From Fragum whitleyi (Eukaryota > Mollusca > Bivalvia > Cardiida > Cardiidae): a DNA stretch of 64,000 nt. The translations under genes and the position numbers were made by a program. The stretch is from contig OX411559.1 in NCBI GenBank assembly GCA_948146395.1, positions 31,402,708-31,466,707 of the forward strand, written 5' to 3'. Shown one piece after another: positions 46,166 through 59,536 of the stretch; positions within the stretch are counted from its first letter, which is position 1, and each line of letters starts with the position of its first letter. The notes below the pieces were generated by a model that did not search any database, was not told the DNA's origin, and worked only from the letters and a program-made list of their open reading frames with translations.

Positions 46166-46675
46166 AGGTTCATATAACGAGTTTTTGAACCAAATCTAAT
46201 GCTGCTTTTATCAGGAAAAAAAGACAGTTTGCCCAGCTAAACAATATATCAAATTAGTGGTGTAGATGAGCGTAAGCAGTTGAACAACATTATAGGCCCC
46301 ATCTCATAACAGAATAGCCAAACATTTATGGAAAAGGAATATTTTGTTTAAAACCAACAACTTCATTATGACTGGATTACGTTTTCACCAATTTGATCAG
46401 AATGTAGACAAATGTTCATACTAGATAAGGCTACAATTTAATTTGTACAATTAGTCCTAAAAGGATATTTTATTTATTTTGTAAATATACCTTTATAACT
46501 GGTTTGGTATGTTTTTAAAATAGATGTTAGGTAGGTGCAACATCAAACCATTACATTGTGACATATTTTCTGTGATTTATTTCAAATCATATTTTTATAG
46601 TTAAATGATCTATAATATATTAATATATATTGATCTTTTCGTGAAATACAAATTGATAATTTGCTGTAGAACGTT
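46166..46675. other. Non-satellite insert of about 510 bp
   Basis: Satellite words stop after TCAAATCGCTTTTAGG and resume at CCAGTCTTCGTTCTCACAC. The insert is AT-rich, without clear terminal repeats or coding frame. Confidence 0.5.
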
Positions 46676-48241
46676 ATAAGCCAGTCTTCGTTCTCACACG
46701 AACAGAAACTTTTTGGGGAAAGCGTTTCTTATATGAACATGTACTATTTTGAGTCTATTTCTGTCGCCATTCTCTCCTGTACTGAAAATTATTGGGGTTG
46801 AGTCTTCACTTATACGGTGTCCATAAACGCTTCGGGGGTATTGTTCGCGCTTCAATTCAATTTTAATTTATAGCACATGCTCAATGCCACTCTACTCTTA
46901 AGGGTTTTATCCACTCATCAATCTTACCTGTACTTAATCGCTTTAATGTCAATCTAATCTTTGGGATCTTTTTCGGGCATCAGTCTCATCTGTATCTAAA
47001 CACTTTGGGGTTGTTTAGAACGCCTGTGCTGCATTCCTTCTCTCCTTGGGGTCTTATTCAGTCTTCATTTTACAAGTGCTGAAACGCTTTTTTGGAGATT
47101 TATAACATTCCTTGCATGTACCTGTACCATTTGGAGTCTATTTCTATCGCCATTTTCACTTGAAGTGAAACACTTTGGCGTTCAAATTACTTGTTCTGCG
47201 ACCCTATACGCTTTGGGGTCTTGCTCATCCATCAATCTCACGTATGCCTTATTGTCTTGTAGTTAATCTGCCCAGTCTCGAAATATTGTTTCGAGTCAAA
47301 GTACAGACTCCATTCTCGCCTGTACCTAAACGCTTTTTAGTTATTGACAATACTTGTTGAGTGTCCCTAAACTCTTTAGGGTACTCTAAGCTCGACAATC
47401 TGACCTGTACCTAATCGCTTTTAAGTCAAATATCACAGGTGTTCAATGTCCCTCTTTTGCTTTAGGTCTTATTTGGGCGTCTCTAAGAAGTGTACCTAAA
47501 CGCTTTGGAGTTGTGGATAAGATTTGCTCAACACCCCTCCACTCTTTGCAGTCATATGTATTCTAAATTCTCACACGTATTGAAACATTTCGCGTTATTT
47601 CGAAGATTTCTTGTATTCACCTGTACTTTTTGGTACTATTTGGAGTCTATTTCTGTCGACTTTCCCTCCTCTACTGAAACGCTTTGGGTTTTTTTTACTT
47701 GTTCGGTGTCCCTAAACTGTTTGTGGTATTGTTCTTCCTTCAATCCCATTTTTGCCGAATCGCTTTGGGTTTAGTTAAAGCGCGTGCCCAATGCACCACT
47801 ACTCTTAAGGTCTTATTAACTCATCAATCTTACCTGTACTTAATCGCTTTGATGTCACACTAATCTTTGGGGTCTTATTTGGCCAACAGTCTCACCTGTA
47901 CCAAAACACTTTGGGGTTGTTTACAAAGTCTATGCAATGCCCCTCCTCTCCTTGGGGGCTTATTCGGTCTTTTTTCTTAATGTGATGAAACGCTTTGGGT
48001 GATAAATAACATTCCTTGCACGTACATGTACAATTTGGAGTCTGTTTCTGTCGCCATTCTCGCATGTACTGAAACGCTTTGGGATATAATCTTTACTTGT
48101 TTGGCATCCCTTAATGCTTTGGAGTATTGCTCACCCATCAAACTCACTTGAATCTATCCCTCTGAAATTGGAATTAATTTAAAACCTTGCCAATTTCCAT
48201 TCTACTGTTTGTAGTCAAAGTCCACTCTTCATTCTCGCCTT

Positions 48242-48522
48242 AGCCGCCACCATAGCGCAGTTGGTTAGGCATAAGACTTCCAATCTGGAAGTCGTGGGTT
48301 CGATCCCCGGTGGCGGCAAATATCCTTTCCGACGTTTGTCTTTCACCAATGGGTAGATAATCGTAAACCTATGTGAAATAGCAGTCGGAGGCTAGGAAAG
48401 GATGTAATGGTAGTACTGGCGTGAGAAATACCAGGAATCCATTGTTAGGTGCTCCGGCCGCCGCGATATAACTGAAATAATGTTGAAAGCGGCGTAAAAC
48501 CCCATTCAATCAATCAATCAAT
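48242..48522 (+). mobile_element. SINE A copy inserted in satellite, 12 bp target duplication
   Basis: The head has A box TAGCGCAGTTGG (48253) and B box GGTTCGATCCC (48298). A body of about 180 bp ends GTTGAAAGCGGCGTAAAACC, and the tail is (AATC)4-5. CATTCTCGCCTT is duplicated exactly at 48230-48241 and 48523-48534. A tRNA head, conserved body and short tetranucleotide tail fit molluscan tRNA-derived SINEs (V-SINE/RUDI-like is a guess). Confidence 0.88.
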
Positions 48523-49082
48523 CATTCTCGCCTTTACCTAAACGCTTTGGGGTAATTGACAAAAATTTTGGAGTGTCCCTCAACTCTTTGGGGGGTATCC
48601 TAGCTCGGCAACAGGTCAATCGTACCTATACTATAATCGCTTTTCAGTCCTTTATCACAGGTGTCAATGTTCCTCGGCTATTTGGAGTCTTATTCAGGCG
48701 TCACTAAGAATTGTTCCATAGACGCTTGCCCCTCTTCTCCTTGGGTTCTTATTCAGTCTTCATTCATACATGTGCTGAAACTCTTTGGGATGATTTATAC
48801 CATTCCTCGCATTTACCTGTACTATTTGGAATGTATTTCTGTCGCTATTCTCGCTTTACAGAAACGCTTTGGGGTAAATTCTTCACTTGTTCGGCGACCA
48901 TAAACGCTTTTACGTCTTGCTGCCTCATCAATCTGACGTGGCCCCAATCGATTTAGGGATGATTTATAACACTTGCTCAATGCCGCGCTGCTCTTAAGGG
49001 TCGTATTCACTCATCAACCTTACCTGCACGCTTCGGAGTTATTGACAATACTTAGTTAATGTCCATTTACTTTTTAGGTACC

Positions 49083-50462
49083 TTAAGGACGATTGCTAGA
49101 ATTAATTTTTTGAGATAGAATTTTTTTTATTTTTTCATATTTTGTAGATTAAAATTTGCCGATTGCAAAAAGAAGAAAAAAGGGGGTCACCGAATCAGAT
49201 TTTTCGTAAAAAGTCACAGAATGTAATAGGTATCGAGTAAATTTTTTTCCGATTTTTCGCCGATTTTCATTTCTTGGTAATTACATAAAACCGTAACACA
49301 ATCAAATCTAATCAAACAACTGATATCAATTTTATTTTAATTTCATAGATAGGAAGTTATTTACACTGAGTCTAATACACAATAATTGATTGAAAGGGAA
49401 AAAAATGATTTTTTTTACGTATTTTTTCCCAATGCGTAAAAACTGGTATATCGAAAATGAACGAGAATATTTTCAAAATTTATAACTTTTGATCAAATTT
49501 CTCAAAAACTCGGAGATAGAATTTTTTTTTATATTTTGTAGTTAATTATATGTTCGTGTGATATTGATATAAAAAGGTATGATCACCGCGTTAATTTTTG
49601 AGAAAAAATGCAAAATTCTAGGTCACCCAGTTTTGACGCTAAGGAAAAAATCACTTCAGATTCTTTTTCTCGTACAAATTGTATGTACAAAATCAATGAC
49701 ATTCAAGCCTTCTTAGATTAATCGATTATGGAATTGAATTCATCCACAATAACTTTGTTTTACGTCAACAAATCCCACGGTCAAATCATATGAAAAGGTC
49801 AAGGTCATATGTCAAGGCCAACGTTACATAAATCACGCAAACATCTAGTGTTTTCAAAAATCTTTAAGCCTGTTGAAAATAGAATACTCACATATGGAAT
49901 AATGATTGATGTTGTCAATTAGCATCATCATATTTCCTGATCGAAGTCATATGATGAGATCAAGTTCATCTATCTCGCTCACACCTCCGTCCCCAAATAA
50001 GATTTCAAATACACCCAGGTCTGATAAAATATAATCCAAACAATAAAAATTAAAAATCTGATAAGATCATTTGACAACGACAGGATCGTTTATCAAGGTC
50101 AACCTTTCAAAAATTAACCCCGTGAAAATGAAATGTGACGGTTCCATGTTGCTATCGGATATACGACTGATAACGTTGTTCGATGTCTGATTATGCGTCA
50201 CAAATACCTACAAAAACGACGCTGACGTCATATCCTTTATTCTATAAAATAAAATGGCTGCGATAATTTATATAATTAAGTAATAGTGGATTAATTAGTC
50301 GTCTTCATTAAAGCATTTTCCGCGAAATATAGAAATTTAGAAGGGTTTTGTAGTGTTTTTGTTACGTCCGAGATAAGTGCAAGTTTGGAGCGCATACTCC
50401 TTTTTGCAGAGTTCGATGCGCAAAGACGTTGCGCAAGAACGAACTCCCGAAATCGTCCTTAA
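49083..50462. mobile_element. TTAA-flanked element inserted in satellite
   Basis: TTAAGGACGATT (49083) and AATCGTCCTTAA (50462) are perfect 12 bp inverted ends. The interior has no satellite words; it carries GAGATAGAATTTTTTTTAT twice and AAGGTCATATG-type words, with no transposase frame. Satellite resumes with AAGCTCGTCAATCTGACC. It is probably a non-autonomous piggyBac-type element. Confidence 0.65.
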
Positions 50463-51429
50463 GCTCCTTTACCTACACTAAGCTCGTCAATCTGACCTTT
50501 AACTTATCGCTTTGAAGTCAAATATCACACAAATTCAATGTCCATTTGCTATTTGGGGTCTAATTCAGGCGTCACTTGGACCTGTAATAAAAAGCTTTGG
50601 CGTTCATTCTCTTCTTGTACGGTGTCCCGGAACGATTTGAGATTTTATTCACGCTTCAATCCTACGTGTGCCCAATCGCTTTGGGATGAAGGGATAATTT
50701 AAGTTACTTGCTTTGATACACCGCTACTCTTAAGGTCTTATTCACCCATGAATCGTACCTGTAACTACTAGTAATTGCTTTCATGTCCCTCTACTCTTTC
50801 GGGTCTTAATCGGAGATCAGTCTCATCTGTACCAAACGCTTTGGGGTTGTTTACAACGATTGTATAATGTCCCTACACTCCAAGGGGTCTTGTTCAGTAT
50901 TCAGTATCGCATTCGCTGCTACGCTTTAGGGTAATAAATAACATTCAATACATATAATTGTACTATATGAAGTCTATTTAGAAACTGTCGCCTTTCGCGC
51001 CTGTACTGAAACTCTTTGGGTTTATCCTTCACTTGTTCGGTGTCCATAAACGATTATGGGTATTATTCGCCAACAAAATTAAAGTTCCATTCCCGCCTGT
51101 ACCAAAACGGTTTTCGGTTATTTGCAATACTTATTTGTCCCTCACCTCTTTTGGGTCTTGTCTGATCATCAATCTTACCTGTACATTCTCGCTTTAGCGT
51201 CATATATCACATTTGTTCAATGTCCCTCCACTATTTGGAGTCTTATTCAGGCGTCACTAGGATCTTTACCTAAACGCTTTGAGATGATCGAACGCACTTG
51301 CCTAATGTTCCTCAACTTTGGAGCGTTTAAAACGTTTCTTGCATGTACCTGTACTAATTAGATTCTATTTCTAATCCCATTCTCTATTGTACTGAAATAC
51401 TTTGGGGTTAATATTTGCGTATTCGGTGA

Positions 51430-51663
51430 TCCTTTTCCAGACGATTTAGGATTATTGATAACATTTTATCAATGTTCCTCCCCTCTTTGAAGTCTTATCC
51501 AATCTTTATTCTCACAGGTACTTAAACGCTTTGAGGTTAATGTTTTGAATCTTCATTTTCCCTAAACCCTTTGGGGGAAATTGATTAAATTTCCTATATG
51601 TCCCTTCACTCTCTGCAGACTTATCCAGTCTTCATTATCACATATACTGAAACGCTTTGGGGT

Positions 51664-51699
<36 letters not shown>

Positions 51700-52330
51700 T
51701 TTTTTGCATGTACCTATACGATTTGGATGCCATTTCTATCGCCATTCTCTGCAGTACTGAAACGCTTTGGGGTTAATGCTATACTTCTTCAAGTTCCCTA
51801 AACGCTTTGAGATTATTGATTACATTTGCTCAATGTACCTTCACTATCTTCAGTCTTATCGAATCTTCTTTCTCCAATATACTGAAATGGAATGTTTATA
51901 ATAATTCTTGCAAGAACCTGTATTTGGAGTCTTTTTCTAGCGACATTCATGCCTGTTCTGGAACGCTTTGGGTGAACGCTTTGTGGTTAATTTAAAATTG
52001 GTACTGCGTCACTAGACGGTTCACTCATCAATCTCAGGTGTGCCCTTTCGTCTTTGAACTACATTAAAACACTTCCTCAATGCCCCTCTAATGTTAAGAG
52101 TCAAAGTCGACTTCCATTCTCGCCTGTACCAAAACGCTTTAGGGTTATTTGCAGTACTTGTTAAGTGTCCCTCAACTCTTTGGAGTCTTATTTGCTTATC
52201 ATTCTTTCTGGCCTGTACGCTTTAGGGTCATTTATCACATGCGTTCAACGTAACATCACTTTTAGGAGTCTTATTCAGGCGTCACTAGGTACCAAAACGC
52301 TTTGGGATTATTGATTAATGTGTGGTTAAT
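51430..52330 (+). repeat. Higher-order satellite block, first copy
   Basis: It matches 53540-54430 unit by unit, including diagnostic words GCATGTACCTATACGATTTG, TTCTCTGCAGTACTGAAACG and TAACATCACTTTTAGGAGTC. The offset is 2.09-2.12 kb. Identity is visibly higher than between neighbouring units. Confidence 0.7.
51665..51697 (+). repeat. T33 run inside satellite
   Basis: An uninterrupted T run; the homologous place in the second block (53773-53795) has only short T runs, so the tract expanded after duplication. Confidence 0.85.
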
Positions 52331-53539
52331 ACATTTCTTGCATGTACCCGTACTATTTGGAGTCTCTTTCAGTTGCCATTCTAGCCTGTACTGAAGCGCT
52401 TTCGGGTTAATTATTTACTGGTTCGGCGTCAATTGACGTTTCATCCATCAATCTGACGTGTCCCTTATCGCCTTAGAGTTAATTTAAAACACTTGCTCAG
52501 TGTCCATTTAATGTTTGGAGTCAAAGACCATATCAATTCCCGCCTATACCTAAACGCTTTGGGGTTATTTGTAATACTTGTTGATTGTCTATCGACTCTT
52601 TGGTGTCTTACATGCTCATCAATCTGGCCTGTGCCTAATCGCTTTAGGGTCAAATATCAATTGCGTTTTATGTCCCATCCACTATTTGGTGTCTTATTCA
52701 GGCGTCATTAGGGCATGTACTTAAACGCTTTAATGTTATTGATTGCAATTGCTCAATGTTTGAAGTCTTATCAAGTCTTCATTTTCAGATGAAATGAAAG
52801 GCTTTCGGTGGTTTATAACATTTCTTGCATGTACCAGTACTATTTGGAGTCTATTTTTGTCATCTTTGTCTCATGTATTGAAACGCTTTAGGTTAATGTC
52901 TTGCATCTTTACTTTCCCTTAACCCGTTGTGGTTAATTGATAACATTTCCTTTATGTCCCTCCACTATATACATTCTTGTCCGGTCTTCATTCTCACATG
53001 TACTAAAACGCTTTGGGGTGGCTTATAACTTGTCTCGCACGAACCTGTACTATTTGGAGACCATTTCTTTCGCCATTCCCTGCAGTACTGAAACGCTTTG
53101 GGTTTAATGCTTTGCTTCTTCAGTTTCCCTAAACCATTTGGGGTTAATAATTATAATACCCAATGTCCATTCACTCTTTGAAGTATTATCCAATTTCTAT
53201 TCCCACAAGTAATGAAACGCTTTTGGGTGGTTTCAAACATTTCTTGAATGTAACAGTACTATTTTGAGTCAATTTCTGTCGCCATTTACACCTGTACTGA
53301 AGCGCTTTGGGATTGATGTTTGCTGGTTCTGCGTTCCTAAACGCTTTGGGGTTATTGATTACATTCCTCAGTGTACCGCAAATTTTGAAGTATTATCTTA
53401 TTTTTTTTCTCAAATGCACTGAAACGCTTTGGGTTAGTTAATAACATATCTTGCATGTATCTTTACTCTTTGGATTCTATTTCTATCCCCATTCTCTCTT
53501 TTATTAAAACCCTTTGGGGTTAATGTTTGCGTATTCAGT

Positions 53540-54430
53540 GTTCCTAAACGCTATGGAATTATTGATTTCATTTTCTCAATGTCCCTCCCGTGTCCCTCCA
53601 CTTTTTCAAGTTTTATCCAATCTTTATTCTCACAGGTACTGAAACACTTTGGGGTTAATGTTTTCAATTTTCAGTTTCCCTAAACCCTATGGGGTTAATT
53701 GATTACATTACCTCAATGTCCCTTCACTCTCTGCAGACTTATCCAGTCTTCATTCTCACATATACTGAAACGCTTTGTGGTGTTATTTTTTTAATTTTTT
53801 GCATGTACCTATACGATTTGGATGCCATTTCTATCGCCATTCTCTGCAGTACTGAAACGCTTTGGGGTTAATGCTATACTTCTAAACGCATTGAGATTAT
53901 TGATTACATTTGCTCAATGTACCTTCACTATCTTCAGTCTTATCGAATCTTCTTTCTCCAATATACTGAAATAGTTTTGCATGGTTAATAATTTTTCTTC
54001 CATATACCTGTACTATTTGGAGTCTTTTTCTCGCGCCATTCTCGCCTGTTCAGAAACGCTTTGGTTGAACGCTTTGGGGGTTAATTCTTAATTGGTTCTG
54101 CGTTACTAGACGCTTCACTCATCAATCTCAGGTGTGTCCTCTCGCCTAAGAAGTTAATTAAAACACTTGCTCAATGCCCCTCTTCTGTTTAGTGTCAGAG
54201 TTCGAGTTCCGTTCTCGCCTGTACCAAAACGCTTTGGGGTTATTTGCATTACGTTTTAAGTGTCACTCAACTCTTTGGGGTCTAATCTGCTTATCATTCT
54301 AGCATGTATATTCTCGTTTAGGGTCATATTTCAAAAGCGTTCAATGTAACATCACTATTAGGAGTCTTATTCAGGCGTCACTAGGACCGGTAGCAAAACG
54401 CTTTGGGATTATTGATTGCACTTGCTCAAT
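53540..54430 (+). repeat. Higher-order satellite block, second copy
   Basis: Partner of 51430-52330. Another pair, 52480-52740 with 54940-55200, lies at a larger offset because extra units occupy about 54430-54830. Confidence 0.7.
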
Positions 54431-55557
54431 GTTCCTCCACTCTTAACACTCTTATCAAGTCTTCATTTTCACATGTACTGAAACGCTTTGGAGTGGTTTG
54501 TAACATTTCTTATGTACCTGTACTATTTAGAGTCATTTTATATCGCGATTATCTCCTGTATTGTAACGCTTTGGGGTTAAAATTTTGCGTATTCAGTGTC
54601 ACTAAATGCTTTTGGATTTTTGATTTCATTTCCTCAATATCCGTGCACTCTTTGAAGTCTTATATCCGGTCTTCATTCTCACATGTACTGAAACGCTTTG
54701 GAGGGTAATGTTTTGCTTTTTCATTTTCCTTACTCTCTTTCGAGTTAAATGATTACATTTCCTCAAAGTACCTCCACTATCTCCAACCTTATCCAGTCTT
54801 CATTGACAAATGTACTGAAACGCTTTGGGAGGTAAATACATTTCTTGCATGTTCCCGTACCATTTGAAGTCTCTTCCTGTTGCCAATCTAACCTGTACTA
54901 AAACACATTCGGGTTATTTATCAATCTCACGTGTCCCTTATCGCCTTAGAGTTAATTCAAAACACTTGCTCAGTGTCTTTTTACTGTTTGGAGTCAAAGA
55001 CCAGTTCCATTCCCGCCTATACCTAACGGCTTTGGGGTTATTTGCAATACTTGTTGAGTGTCCCTCGACTCATTGGGGTCTTATCTGCTCATCAATTTGG
55101 CCTGTACCTAATCGCTTTAGGGTCAAATACCACATGCCTTTAATGTCAATCCACTATTTGGAGTCTTATTCAGACGTCACTAGGACCGTTACTTAAACGC
55201 TTTGGGATTATTGATTGCACTTGCTCAATGGTCCTCCACTCTTTAAATCTTATCAAGTCTTAATTTTCACATGTACTGAAACGCTTTGGAGTTTTTTATA
55301 ACTTGTCTTGCATGTATCTTTACTATTTGGCGTATATTTCTGTCGCCATTCTCTCAGGTATTGAAACGCTTATGGGTTATTGTTTTGCATCTCCAGTTTC
55401 CCTAAACCCGTTGTGGTCAATTGATTACATTTCCTCCATGTCCCTCCACTATATACAGTCTTATCCGGTCTTCATTCTCACATGTACTAAAACGCTTTGG
55501 GGTGGTTTATAACTTGTCTAGCATGTAACTATATTATTTAGTGTATATCTCTGTCGC

Positions 55558-55620
55558 CGTTTCAGTACATTTGAGAATGAAGATCTGATAAGACTTGAAA
55601 GAGTGAAGGGTCATTGAGGA
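55558..55620 (-). repeat. Inverted satellite segment
   Basis: CGTTTCAGTACATTTGAGAA to TCATTGAGGA is the reverse complement of the usual order from TCCTCAATG to GTACTGAAACG. It is the only reversed piece noticed in the array. Confidence 0.75.
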
Positions 55621-56653
55621 CCTTTACCTTAACACATTGGAATTATTGGTTGCACATGATCAATGCCCTTCCGCTCTCTGCATGTAACGGTTAACGGCAT
55701 GTAACAGTACTATTTGGAGTCTATTTCTGTCGCCATTTTCACCTGTACAGAAACGCTTTTGTATTACTGTTTTGCTTGTTCCGTTTTCCTAAACACTTTG
55801 GGGTTATTGATTACATTTCTTAAATGTCCCTTCACTCTTTGAAGTATTATCCAATCTTTATTCTCACGTGTAATGAAACGCTTTGGTGGTTAATAACACT
55901 TCTTGAATGTAACAGTACTATTTTGAGTCTCTTTCGTTGCCATTCTCCCCTGTACTGAAACGCTTTAGATTTACTATTTTGCTAGTTCCTCGTTCCTTAA
56001 CGCTGTGGGTTTATTTATTACATTTCCTCAATGTCCCTTCACTCTTTGAAGTATTATCCAATCTTTATTATCAGATGTAATTAAACGCTTTGGGTGGTTT
56101 TAAACATATCTTGAATTTAACAGTACTATTTTGAGTCTCTTTCTTTTGCCATTCTCCCCTGTACTGAAGCGCATTGAGGTTACTATTTTGCTTGTTCCGT
56201 GTTCCTAAACGCTGTGGGTTTTTGATTACATTTCCTCAATGTACCTTCAGTTTTGAAGTTATTCTCAAATGTACTGAAACGCTTTGGGTGGTTTATAGCA
56301 GTTCTTGCATGAACATGTACTATTTTGGGTCAATTTATGTCGCCATTCTCACCTGTACTGAAACGGTTTTGTATTACTGTTTTGCTTGTTCCGTGTTCCT
56401 TAGAAACGCTTTGGGGTTATTGATTACATTTCCTCAATGTCCAGTCACTCCTTGAAGTCTTATCCAATATTGATTCTCTATGTACTGAAACGATTTGGGG
56501 TGGTTTTTAACATTTCTTGCAGTTACCTGTACTATTTGGAGTCCCATCCGAATCCCTTTTGAATCCGCTACTGTCGAAAAAAAAAATTTTCTAGATATCC
56601 TTGAATTATAAGCAGTCTATCATAATCTTATCTTTTATCCTAAGCTTTAGAAT

Positions 56654-58112
<1,459 letters not shown>

Positions 58113-58282
58113 ATGGTTAGGGGAGGGGGATTTGAACTTGGCAGCCATGCATGCAGAAATGCGGATTTCTACTTAAAAAATGTTAATCTAAAATCTGAAA
58201 GGCTGGCACAACAGAACAGAGGAAAAGTTTCATATGTTCATCACAGATTAATTTTTGGACCTAGACCAGTGCACAGTATCGC

Positions 58283-58573
58283 ATGTCGGCACCATTGTTC
58301 GATCTCCGGCCGATGCAAATATCATATGAACATGTAACCACCAAACGAAGTTTTACTGAAATACTGCTTAAAGCGGCGGTCAACCAAATTCAAACAGGCT
58401 CAATTGTTTTTGCAACTTTCCCTTACTTTGCATTATCTGTCATTCAGATATCTGCCAAGCTAAGAAAAAAACATTATTTTGTACTGGACAATAAACAAAT
58501 GTTAATAAAATTTGTGAACATGGAATGGAAACCAAGACGGCAATTGATTGAAGTGATCATTTCACCTTCTTAG
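58283..58573 (+). other. Unrecognised 96-codon frame ending at a donor-like site
   Basis: An ATG-initiated frame in the single-copy region has mixed hydrophobic and basic composition and ends in TAG immediately followed by GTAAGA. No domain was recognised. The stop directly at the donor-like word argues against an internal exon in this frame. Confidence 0.15.
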
Positions 58574-59388
58574 GTAAGAATCAATATGTTAACATTCGAT
58601 GTTTTGGGTTCTACCTGTCATTTCTGTGCGGTTTCAAGATGTCCGCCAAAGAACTTAACAATTGCTTGAAAACACTTTCCTGGCTTCTAACTATCCTTTT
58701 TCTTTTTTGACACGCCGGTGAAGGGCAAATGTTGTTTTATTCTTCTATAGATAACTTTTATCTAGACTACGTCAATAATCATAAAACTAATTCAGAAGTA
58801 CATGTAAATTGAAATATAGTTCAGCATGATGCTTTGACTTGGGAGAAATGAAATTCAACTTCTATTTTTTTTAGTTCTTATTAATATCTCGTGATATCCA
58901 TGTTTTCTTGGCGAAGTTCTCATTCAAGTTTTTAAAGGATGTGCGCTTGCTTTATTTAACACCTCGCATGGTTTTTCCCTGAAACTATGGAATTTTAAAT
59001 TGAAGTATCAAATTTATAAGCCTTGTGTAGTTTCCATTTATGAGGTTCTTCAAAATTGAAGGTTTGTGTGGAAGAGAAAAGGACAGAAAAAGGACTAGGG
59101 CTAAGGAAACAAACGAAAATAGTACAGTCCATTTATACATGTGAAAGAAGCAACATTTTAATGCAATAACAAAAAAGCAATATCGAAAGATAGTACATAC
59201 TAGATCCCATTCAAATACACAGAAATATCAAAGTACAAACTCATTTATATACATGTATTGTATTTTGCATTTGCAAAATAAAGAGTTTCAATTTTTACAA
59301 AAAAATGCCCCGTTTTGTTTTTTGTCGGTCAAGGCAAACAAAATCATTTTGAAATACGAAGAAATTTAATACATTCCCAAATGATTCG
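58574..59388. other. Sequence upstream of the candidate promoter
   Basis: No repeats or coding frames were recognised. GCAAAATAAAGAGTTTCAAT near 59273 contains a polyadenylation-like AATAAA on the plus strand, which could end an upstream transcript. Confidence 0.3.
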
Positions 59389-59395
59389 TATAAAA
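59389..59395 (+). promoter_or_regulatory. Candidate TATA box
   Basis: TATAAAA stands 69 bp before the ATG at 59458. With transcription starting about 30 bp downstream, the leader would be roughly 35-40 nt. TATA words are common in AT-rich DNA; the support is its place before the candidate first exon. Confidence 0.3.
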
Positions 59396-59457
59396 TGCAC
59401 ATCACTTCCTCTTTCTGGTCATACAGCCATTAAATCATATTTCCCACACACGAAACA

Positions 59458-59536
59458 ATGTGTGATATGTCTACATCGGTTTTAATAACGGTGCATATTA
59501 TATTGATAGTATCCATTGCTTTCGAAAATACACAAG
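59458..59536 (+). CDS. Candidate first exon encoding a signal peptide
   Basis: The ATG at 59458 (context AACAATG, A at -3) opens 26 codons plus one base. After MCDMSTS comes a hydrophobic core VLITVHIILIVSIAF and then polar ENTQ, as in a secretory signal peptide with cleavage near the end of the core. The frame meets CAAG/GTAAGT, a perfect donor, in phase 1, the phase typical after signal-peptide exons. The downstream exon could not be identified: acceptor-like sites near 59756, 60028 and 60442 give only short extensions. It lies in the only long stretch free of repeats. The function of the protein is unknown. Confidence 0.33.

Larger units (their letters stand above)
44003..56545 (+). repeat. 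Satellite array, unit near 210 bp
   Basis: Head-to-tail array. A typical unit holds three copies of a box close to ACTGAAACGCTTTGGGGTT, spaced about 40, 85 and 85 bp apart, with intervening words TTTATAACATTTCTTGCATG, CTATTTGGAGTCTATTTCTG, TCGCCATTCTC and CACTCTTTGCAGTCTTATCC. A second unit type with ACTCTTTGGGGTCTTATCTG and GGAGTCTTATTCAGGCGTCA appears from about 47.3 kb. Units differ by many substitutions and indels, indicating an old array. Interruptions are listed separately. Confidence 0.9.

Noticed and set aside
48243..48315. tRNA gene
   Set aside because: A and B boxes are present, but the sequence continues into a conserved body and AATC tail with a target duplication, and other copies share the body. 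It is a SINE head.
44011..56455. Many open frames of 60-123 codons in the array with similar peptides
   Set aside because: The unit length is close to a multiple of three, so any open frame recurs in neighbouring units. Frames break at indels, switch phase, and show no start or domain common to units. This is satellite, not a repeat-protein gene.
44003..56545. Telomere-like or CENP-B box identity for the GGGGTT-containing box
   Set aside because: The box is long-spaced, not a short tandem telomere repeat, and does not fit the published CENP-B box pattern.
58255..58325. tRNA-like SINE head around GTTCGATCTCCGGC
   Set aside because: One B-box-like word without an A box, body or second copy is not enough.
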